Assembly (NCBI GenBank): GCA_019423745.1 | Contig: JAHZAV010000061.1 | Coordinates: forward strand, 1-8,067 | Origin: Lachnospiraceae bacterium | GTDB taxonomy: Bacteria > Bacillota > Clostridia > Lachnospirales > Lachnospiraceae | Length of the DNA: 8,067 bases | Direction of reading: 5' to 3' | In this document: piece by piece, positions 1 through 5,199 of the stretch | Position numbering within the stretch: position 1 is the first letter of the stretch | Layout of the letters: each line of letters starts with the position of its first letter | Translations under genes and position numbers: made by a program | Notes under the pieces: generated by a model | The model's database searches: none | Told to the model about the DNA's origin: nothing | The model's input: only the letters and a program-made list of their open reading frames with translations

Positions 1-23
1 CCTTCTTTGTAAAACCATAATAA

Positions 24-49
24 TAGGCAGCGATTTCACTCGCTGCCTA
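24..49 (-). terminator. Intrinsic terminator-like hairpin ending the winged-helix gene
   Basis: A 10-bp perfect stem (24-33 with 40-49, core AGGCAGCGA/TCGCTGCCT) encloses a 6-base loop. On the minus strand it is followed by a T-rich but interrupted tail (TTATTATGGTTTT). The TGA stop codon of the upstream gene (36-38) lies inside the loop. The stem is strong and the T tract is weak, so termination efficiency is uncertain. The plus-strand side has no T tract, so it looks unidirectional. Confidence 0.65.
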
Positions 50-449
50 AATTCCCGTTAAACCGATATCCTACACCTCGTACTGTTTGTATATATAATG
101 GTTGTCCAGGATCATCTTCTATTTTTTCTCTGATATTGCAGATATGTCGCATAACCACATTATAATCACCGGAATAAGGTTCATTCCATACCAGATCATA
201 AACCATTTCTTTTCCAAATATTCTACCTGGACTTTTCGCTAAAAAAAGTAAAATATCATATTCATATTTTGAAAGATGAACATCACTATCATTCTTTTTA
301 ACAATTCGTTCCTGTAGATATATTTTTAATTCTCCAAACCTTATAATTTCCGGTATGAATTGGTTTTTATGTTCCCAGCTAGTCAATATGTTTTCACTTA
401 TGCTTCCATTAGCATCTGTGATTCTCTCAATAATTTCTATCTTTTTCAC
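36..449 (-). CDS. Stand-alone winged-helix DNA-binding protein (OmpR/PhoB output-domain type)
   Basis: This 137-residue protein is predicted to be a cytoplasmic transcriptional regulator. Residues about 36-130 match the DNA-binding half of OmpR/PhoB response regulators: the leading beta strands (FGELKIYLQERIV), the LSKYEYDILLFL helix in place of the usual LTxxEFxLL, SPGRIF at 73-78, a recognition-helix stretch around 95-108 (NVVMRHICNIREK), and the wing TVRGVGYRF at 122-130. There is no receiver domain: only about 35 residues of unrelated sequence precede the fold, so there is no phospho-acceptor aspartate. The start is a GTG at 449 with AGAGG at 458-462, 8 bases upstream; the frame is closed by a stop about 40 bases upstream. 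It diverges from blaI across about 120 bases. It could be a genuine one-domain regulator or a response regulator that lost its receiver. Its targets cannot be read from sequence, and I saw no clear promoter for it. Confidence 0.85.
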   Translation of the reverse strand: MKKIEIIERITDANGSISENILTSWEHKNQFIPEIIRFGELKIYLQERIVKKNDSDVHLSKYEYDILLFLAKSPGRIFGKEMVYDLVWNEPYSGDYNVVMRHICNIREKIEDDPGQPLYIQTVRGVGYRFNGNLGSE

Positions 450-499
450 CTTTATTGCCTCTACATTATTAATTTTATATTCTATATATCATCTGCCAT

Positions 500-529
500 T
501 TGACTTTTTTCTTCTACAAGTAATATAAT
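500..529 (+). promoter_or_regulatory. Promoter of the blaI-blaR1 operon
   Basis: The -35 box TTGACT lies at 500-505 and the -10 box TATAAT at 524-529, with an 18-base spacer. The expected start of transcription is near 536, just before the operator palindrome at 538-547. The -35 and the following 15 bases align position for position with the promoter of the penicillin-binding protein gene at 7344-7366, including a shared TACAAG. Confidence 0.75.
515..522 (+). promoter_or_regulatory. Degenerate BlaI operator inside the blaI promoter spacer
   Basis: TACAAGTA sits between the -35 and -10 boxes at the same distance from the -35 as the operator of the penicillin-binding protein gene. Compared with that site (TACAAGTGTA), two bases are missing. 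It may be a weakened repressor site, a half-site, or the first half of a double operator with 538-547. Together 514-548 forms an imperfect inverted repeat (CTACA...TGTAG). Confidence 0.5.
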
Positions 530-537
530 ATATTTAT

Positions 538-547
538 TACATATGTA
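538..547 (+). promoter_or_regulatory. BlaI/MecI-type operator before blaI (autoregulation)
   Basis: TACATATGTA is a perfect 10-bp palindrome of the TACA-nn-TGTA form recognised by BlaI and MecI repressors; the known staphylococcal mec and bla operators share this core. It lies just past the predicted transcription start and about 24 bases before the blaI start codon. Binding here should block the operon's own promoter, giving autorepression. The motif is seen directly; occupancy is inferred from the repressor family. Confidence 0.75.
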
Positions 548-570
548 GGATTTAGCAGGAGGATTTTATT

Positions 571-942
571 ATGTCACTACCCCAGATTTCAGAAGCCGAA
601 TTTGAAGTTATGAAAATTGTATGGAAATATGCTCCCATCAATACAAATGAAATTACAGAAAAACTTACTCTAACTACCAGCTGGAGTCCAAAAACAATTC
701 AAACTCTTATCAAGAGACTTGTTTCCAAAAAAGCTCTTTCCTACGAAAAACAAAGCCGGGTATTTGTCTATACTCCATTAGTCCAAGAAGATGAATATAT
801 ACGCCAGGAAAGCAATTCTTTTTTAAAGCGATATTATAATGGAAATCTTTCTTCTATGCTGGCTTCTTACCTTGAAGACGATAAGCTCTCTTCAACAGAA
901 ATTGATAACTTACGCCATTTATTATCAAAACATCAGAAATAG
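571..942 (+). CDS. blaI: BlaI/MecI-family transcriptional repressor
   Basis: This is the cytoplasmic dimeric repressor of beta-lactam-inducible genes. It has 123 residues, exactly the size typical of MecI. Residues 1-72 form the winged helix (EAEFEVMKIVWK near the start; recognition helix WSPKTIQTLIKRL at 38-50, nearly identical to WSPKTIRTLITRL of MecI). Residues 73-123 form the helical dimerisation tail (SFLKRYYNGNLSSMLASY, then LSSTEIDNLRHLL). In staphylococcal homologues inactivation involves cleavage at Asn101-Phe102; the aligned bond here is Ser99-Tyr100, so the site residues differ. The start ATG has AGGAGG at 557-562, 8 bases upstream. It is followed after 10 bases by blaR1, whose ribosome binding site overlaps the blaI stop codon. 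It is expected to bind the TACA-nn-TGTA sites at 538, 5173 and 7343. Confidence 0.95.
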   Translation: MSLPQISEAEFEVMKIVWKYAPINTNEITEKLTLTTSWSPKTIQTLIKRLVSKKALSYEKQSRVFVYTPLVQEDEYIRQESNSFLKRYYNGNLSSMLASYLEDDKLSSTEIDNLRHLLSKHQK

Positions 943-952
943 GAGGTTTTGA

Positions 953-2749
953 ATGAGCAACTGGATCATCCACTTTTTAATCAGTAATATCTTCATATGT
1001 ATTTTTACACTTGTAATAATCGGAACAAAAAAACTTCTGAAAAAATATTTATCTGCGGCTACACAGTACCATCTCTGTTTTCTTTTATTTTTATTACTTG
1101 CCGTGCCATTTTTTCCTGTACAGATTCATGGCTCACAACTTTTTTCATGGTTACATTTTTTTCAAACTGACTCAGGACTTAACTCTGGTACCGACACGCT
1201 ATCCGAACTTACCAGTAATACACAAAATATTTTGTTAAACCAGGTGAATGATTTTTCAGTTTCCATCAGTAGTCAATTTTCTGGAGGCTTGAATACCATA
1301 CTCTTTCTAATATGGATAACGGGTGTTATGATTATGTCAGTCCTCACCCTTCATTCATTAAACTATGTACGTTCCATAAAAAGATCTGCTCTCCCGCTTC
1401 AAAATCAGCAGGTAAAAACTATTTATTACAATTGTTTAAAGGAACTTAAAATCTCTCACCCAGTATCAGTCTACAGTACTGCATTTTTAAAATCACCAGT
1501 TTTAATCGGAATAATACATCCCAGGATTTACATTCCCATCCATTTAATTTCCGAACTGAATCCTGATGATATGCGTTTTATGCTGCTACACGAATTACAG
1601 CATTACCGTCACAAAGATACATTTATTGGCTTCCTCATGGTCATAAGTAATATACTCTACTGGTTTAACCCTTTTGTTTGGTACACTTTAAAAGAAATTC
1701 TCTGTGACCGTGAAATAGCCTGTGATTCTGCTGTATTGCAGATGATTTCTGCTGATGAATACCAAGCTTATGGAACTACACTGATTAATTTTGCAGAAAA
1801 AATATCCTCTTTTTCCTCTCCACTGGCAGTTGGAATGTCCGGAAATTTCAGGCAGATGAAACGACGTATTCTCAACATCGCCGTTTTTAGGAAAGAAACT
1901 CTTTATCAAAAAATGAGAGCATTGATAATTTATCTGGTCATTAGTGCTGTTTTTATTGGATGTACACCCATTTTATCCATTGATGCCTCTACTCAAAGCG
2001 TATATCATTTTAGTGATACAGACAAAAATATCTCCCTGTTAGATATATCCGAAACATTTGGAACATATGATGGATCATTTGTTTTGTATGACAATAATTT
2101 GGATTCCTGGAAAATATACGATCTTGAAGAAGCCACCAAACGTATTCCGCCAGAGTCTACCTACAAAATATACGATGCATTATTAGGGTTGGAATCCGGA
2201 ATCATCACACCAGAACACTCTTCCATGACATGGAATGGTGATGCCTTTCCTTTTCCATCCTGGGAAGCTGATCAGGATTTAAACTCTGCTATGCAAAATT
2301 CCGTTAACTGGTATTTCCAGGCAATTGATTCGCAGCTCGGAATTAACAGAGTCCAGGAATTTTTGAATAAAATAGAATATGGAAACCAGACAACCAGTTC
2401 AAATCTGGATTTATACTGGTCCGATTTTTCATTAAAAATCTCGCCTTTAGAGCAAGTAACATTATTGAAAAAATTTAACACAAATGAATTCCATCTAAAT
2501 TCCCAAAATGTATTTTCTGTTAAAAATGCTATAAAAATTGCCAGTACACCTAATGGTAATTTCTACGGAAAAACTGGAACCGGTCGTGTCAACGGACAGG
2601 ATATCAACGGCTGGTTTATCGGATATGTAGAAACTTCCGATAACAGCTATTATTTTGCAACCAATATCCAAAGTGATTCTAATGCAACTGGCAAAAAAGC
2701 ATTTGAAATCACTTCTGATATCTTAAAAAAATTACATATATGGAATTAA
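953..2749 (+). CDS. blaR1: BlaR1/MecR1-type beta-lactam sensor and M56 membrane metalloprotease
   Basis: This integral membrane receptor detects beta-lactams outside the cell and signals inward by proteolysis. At 598 residues it matches full-length BlaR1. Hydrophobic segments lie at about 3-25, 39-56, 115-137, 223-245 and 321-344. The peptidase M56 domain carries zinc ligands in HELQH (213-217) with a third candidate ligand at Glu254 (CDREIACD), 37 residues after the second histidine, as in BlaR1. The extracellular class D beta-lactamase-like sensor (about 345-598) has STYK with Ser402 as acylated nucleophile and Lys405, SVN at 450-452, and KTG at 540-542. All three motifs have the spacing of staphylococcal BlaR1. 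The start ATG follows AGGAGG (941-946) that overlaps the blaI stop. All catalytic elements are intact, so it should be functional. The ligand range cannot be read from sequence. Cleavage of BlaI, direct or indirect, is family knowledge. Confidence 0.95.
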   Translation: MSNWIIHFLISNIFICIFTLVIIGTKKLLKKYLSAATQYHLCFLLFLLLAVPFFPVQIHGSQLFSWLHFFQTDSGLNSGTDTLSELTSNTQNILLNQVNDFSVSISSQFSGGLNTILFLIWITGVMIMSVLTLHSLNYVRSIKRSALPLQNQQVKTIYYNCLKELKISHPVSVYSTAFLKSPVLIGIIHPRIYIPIHLISELNPDDMRFMLLHELQHYRHKDTFIGFLMVISNILYWFNPFVWYTLKEILCDREIACDSAVLQMISADEYQAYGTTLINFAEKISSFSSPLAVGMSGNFRQMKRRILNIAVFRKETLYQKMRALIIYLVISAVFIGCTPILSIDASTQSVYHFSDTDKNISLLDISETFGTYDGSFVLYDNNLDSWKIYDLEEATKRIPPESTYKIYDALLGLESGIITPEHSSMTWNGDAFPFPSWEADQDLNSAMQNSVNWYFQAIDSQLGINRVQEFLNKIEYGNQTTSSNLDLYWSDFSLKISPLEQVTLLKKFNTNEFHLNSQNVFSVKNAIKIASTPNGNFYGKTGTGRVNGQDINGWFIGYVETSDNSYYFATNIQSDSNATGKKAFEITSDILKKLHIWN

Positions 2750-2756
2750 CAAATAT

Positions 2757-2791
2757 GAAAGGGCTGATAGTTGTTATCAGTTCTTTCTTTT
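2757..2791 (+). terminator. Intrinsic terminator of the blaI-blaR1 operon
   Basis: A 13-bp stem pairs 2757-2769 with 2775-2787 around a GTTGT loop, with two G-U pairs, followed by TTTTT at 2788-2792. It begins 8 bases after the blaR1 stop. The two G-U pairs would be A-C mismatches on the opposite strand, and that side lacks a good T tract, so it is best for plus-strand transcripts. The convergent gene's TGA stop (2777-2779) lies inside the 3' arm. Confidence 0.85.
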
Positions 2792-4015
2792 TATTCTATA
2801 TTGATATTTGGGAATTTCTTTCGTACCATTATTCAGAATTTTATTCCCCATATATTTAAAACTCTTATCATCGTTGAACTTAACAGTCAGCTCACTTGTA
2901 ATAACGGCATCATTACATATAAATGTATCACATACAGCATCAACAACCAGCACATTGTTTCCCTCTCCGCTATCTCTTATTTCAACGACCTCCGGTAAAG
3001 ATGTTCCAAAGCTATAATTAAAACAACCAAATTGTTCCCAGTCATAAGTTTGATGTTCCGAATCAAATACTGCCCATTTTTTAATTTGCTCCGCTGTTAT
3101 CGGCAAAAACTCCATTATCAGATTTTCAAACTCTTCTGCCGGAATTCCACTTGAGTTACCTGAAAACTCATATCTCTCCCCGTATTTCATTCGATATAAA
3201 TATTCATATAAACCATTATAATCTAACCCTTCCATATCAGATCTATCCCAATCAGAACATAAAAGATTATTCCCCTGATATCCAAGCAAATACACACACC
3301 TCTTTGAAACTTCCCTGCATTCATCACTTAAAGGTTTAATTCTTATCATAGAACTGCCATCAACCGCTTCTGATACTTCCGGATATTTTGGAACACATAG
3401 CGTATAACCAAACCAGCCTTTTTCTGTATATTTCCATTCTTCTATCCTTGTATACGAAACATATACAATAGATGGATTGTCGTTCATACCCCAAACAACT
3501 TTCGCAGCCAGCAAATACATATCTGTCCCATCATAATTGAATTTGAGTCTTTCTATCCCACCATCCCTGTTAATCCTATATAAGACGATATCTCCTGGCA
3601 GATCCTGTTCTGCCCTGAAAAGAAATTCTTCCATTTTAGAATAATTAGCCATATTTGAATACGGCGCTGATGTAATAACAGGGACATTTTTTTCCTTTAA
3701 TACTTCCTGCATTTCTTCCATTACTGTCTCAGAAACTACTACATTCGATGAAGTTCCTTTATCCGCCTTTTGATAAATGGCTTTCATCTGATTCATAACA
3801 TTCTTACAATCTTCAATAGCTTCTTCTTTCACGACTTCATCTACTGGCAAATCATATCCTCTTTCTTGTACAGCATAATTCGCAGTTTCCTGTGAAATAT
3901 ATTCTAAATCAGCCCCTTTACATTTTGTATTTCCTATGAAAAAGCATCCCAAAATGAATAAAACACTCACCATCTTTTTCAGTTTTCTTTTTGTACTCAT
4001 ATCAATTATCTCCAT
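2777..4015 (-). CDS. Exported protein of unknown function, paralogue of its upstream neighbour
   Basis: I do not recognise a characterised family with certainty; it may belong to a DUF family known mainly from Clostridia. It has 412 residues with a positively charged N-terminus (KRKLKK) and a hydrophobic segment at 15-28, so it is exported. ILGC (Cys24) is a possible but atypical lipobox. Residues about 185-395 align with the neighbouring protein at 4002-5159: EWKYTEKGWF (193-202), PLSDECREV, the SDW segment near 255, IPAEEFENL (291-299), ITAEQ, HQTY, LPEVVEI (340-346) and an extended, probably beta-rich C-terminus. Two starts are possible. ATG at 4015 has GGGAGG at 4022-4027 and overlaps the upstream gene by 14 bases. 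ATG at 4000 has GGAG at 4010-4013, begins one base after the upstream stop, and gives a more typical signal peptide. Either implies translational coupling. Last gene of the operon headed by the penicillin-binding protein. Confidence 0.85.
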   Translation of the reverse strand: MEIIDMSTKRKLKKMVSVLFILGCFFIGNTKCKGADLEYISQETANYAVQERGYDLPVDEVVKEEAIEDCKNVMNQMKAIYQKADKGTSSNVVVSETVMEEMQEVLKEKNVPVITSAPYSNMANYSKMEEFLFRAEQDLPGDIVLYRINRDGGIERLKFNYDGTDMYLLAAKVVWGMNDNPSIVYVSYTRIEEWKYTEKGWFGYTLCVPKYPEVSEAVDGSSMIRIKPLSDECREVSKRCVYLLGYQGNNLLCSDWDRSDMEGLDYNGLYEYLYRMKYGERYEFSGNSSGIPAEEFENLIMEFLPITAEQIKKWAVFDSEHQTYDWEQFGCFNYSFGTSLPEVVEIRDSGEGNNVLVVDAVCDTFICNDAVITSELTVKFNDDKSFKYMGNKILNNGTKEIPKYQYRIKRKN

Positions 4016-5159
4016 AACATTCCTCCCACTTTTCGTCTGATAATCTTTCCGTATACCAGGTAACCTCTATTTCTGACCTTGATACATAATTGGATACATA
4101 TTGAAATCTATCTTTATCTAACAGCCGAATGGTTACGCTATGACAAAACGCCTGATCTAATTCTTTTTGTGGCCATACCGCATTTACTTCCAGTGTTATT
4201 GTTCCATCTTGATTTTCTATGTAGGAAACAACTTCCGGATATGGAATATATGGTGTGGGAGCAAAATCATATACGATTCCTCTGGTTCGATACCGATATG
4301 TCTGTGTTTCCGTGTGAAATACCGTTCCTGTCTGCAGTATCTCTGCGCTTATATTAAAATATTTTTGAAATATCGCTTCAAATGATTCTTTTGGGATTTC
4401 ATAAGTCTTTCCTTCCTTAAATTCATCAGTTTTTTCTTCCATTGAAAGTAAACGGTCAAAAACATCATAAAAATTTATTCCATCATAATTTTTTTCACTC
4501 CAATTAGAAGTAAACAATTTATTAAGTGTATATCCAAAAGGAAGTATATATTTTCGATTCAGCTCCCTGCATTTTTTATTTAACGGCACTACCCGAAAGG
4601 CCCGATATCCAGACGGTCCATCATATCCAGCCGGATGATATTCTTCCATAAAGAAATACCCGTTTTCTGTATATTTCCATGAATTAGCTCTAAACTCATG
4701 ATAATATGTTTCCTGCCAAGTATCCTCTTTCCATTTAAAAGAGCTTACTTCAACGTCTATTTTCCCCTGTTTGGTTTTCAGATCATACCGGATAAAATAA
4801 TCCCCTGCTATAACTTGAAATATAGTAGTTTTTCCATTTTTCTCTTTTTCTGCTTTTTTCAAAAAATCATCTACTTTAATACTTTGAACCATATCCAGCT
4901 GATTGTAGGAATCAATTACTGCATATCCATATTTTCCAAAATAATCCATACTTTTTTGTATTGTACTCAGCTCATATAGTGCATTTTCTTTCACAGCATT
5001 CTCATATATGCTCTGATAGCCTTCTGCTAGCATTTCACACTCTCTGTAAATTTTTTCTTTCGTATCTTCAATTGTCTTTTTCTGCTCTTTCTTTATGCCA
5101 CATCCACTACAGACAGCAAGAAAAATAACTCCCACAAATATTTTCCAAATTTTTTTCAT
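4002..5159 (-). CDS. Probable lipoprotein of unknown function, first of a tandem paralogous pair
   Basis: This 385-residue exported protein starts with a lipoprotein-type signal peptide: MKK, a hydrophobic core (IFVGVIFLAV) and a CSGC lipobox with Cys20 as the predicted lipidated residue. A lysine/glutamate-rich, probably helical stretch follows (about 22-70), then a region shared with the downstream protein. Shared landmarks are SWKYTENGYFF (160-170), PLNKKCREL (192-200), TSNW, IPKESFEAIF (255-264), ISAE, TQTY, YPEVVSYI (307-314) and ITLEVNAVW (321-329). No enzyme motif is visible, and the function is unknown. The start ATG has AAGAGGA at 5168-5174. The gene begins 40 bases after the stop of the penicillin-binding protein gene on the same strand, and a BlaI-type operator (5172-5183) lies in that gap. 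This suggests that it belongs to the beta-lactam-induced set and acts at the outer face of the membrane. Confidence 0.88.
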   Translation of the reverse strand: MKKIWKIFVGVIFLAVCSGCGIKKEQKKTIEDTKEKIYRECEMLAEGYQSIYENAVKENALYELSTIQKSMDYFGKYGYAVIDSYNQLDMVQSIKVDDFLKKAEKEKNGKTTIFQVIAGDYFIRYDLKTKQGKIDVEVSSFKWKEDTWQETYYHEFRANSWKYTENGYFFMEEYHPAGYDGPSGYRAFRVVPLNKKCRELNRKYILPFGYTLNKLFTSNWSEKNYDGINFYDVFDRLLSMEEKTDEFKEGKTYEIPKESFEAIFQKYFNISAEILQTGTVFHTETQTYRYRTRGIVYDFAPTPYIPYPEVVSYIENQDGTITLEVNAVWPQKELDQAFCHSVTIRLLDKDRFQYVSNYVSRSEIEVTWYTERLSDEKWEECYGDN

Positions 5160-5171
5160 ATCATTTTCCTC

Positions 5172-5183
5172 TTACATTTGTAA
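5172..5183 (-). promoter_or_regulatory. BlaI/MecI-type operator before the exported-protein pair
   Basis: TTACATTTGTAA is a palindrome (arms TTACA/TGTAA, spacer TT) of the same TACA-nn-TGTA form as the other two sites. It lies between the penicillin-binding protein stop and the next gene, abutting that gene's ribosome binding site. The surrounding 26 bases (5172-5197) match 23 of 26 positions at 7341-7366. However, the promoter boxes are degraded: the -35 equivalent is TTTACC (5192-5197) and the -10 equivalent reads TAAGAG. It may act as an internal repressor site or roadblock within the operon, or be a leftover copy of the main promoter-operator. Confidence 0.7.
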
Positions 5184-5199
5184 TATTTAAAGGTAAAAA

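Noticed and set aside
463..472. TACATTATTA upstream of the winged-helix gene as a further BlaI operator
   Set aside because: Only one half (TACA) is present and the TGTA half is missing, so it does not meet the palindrome seen at the other sites.
1688..1909. Minus-strand open frame inside blaR1
   Set aside because: Shadow of the conserved metalloprotease region of blaR1, with no independent support.
2731..2745. TTACATATATGG at the end of blaR1 as an operator
   Set aside because: It lacks the TGTA half at two-base spacing and lies inside coding sequence, with no promoter nearby.
2771..3017. Short plus-strand open frames after blaR1
   Set aside because: They lie antisense to the 3' end of the minus-strand exported-protein gene and start within or just after a strong terminator.
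4079..4357. Plus-strand open frames inside the exported-protein genes (also at 4167-4385 and 4698-4979)
   Set aside because: They are antisense to clearly coding, homologous genes, lack ribosome binding sites and have no recognisable domain.
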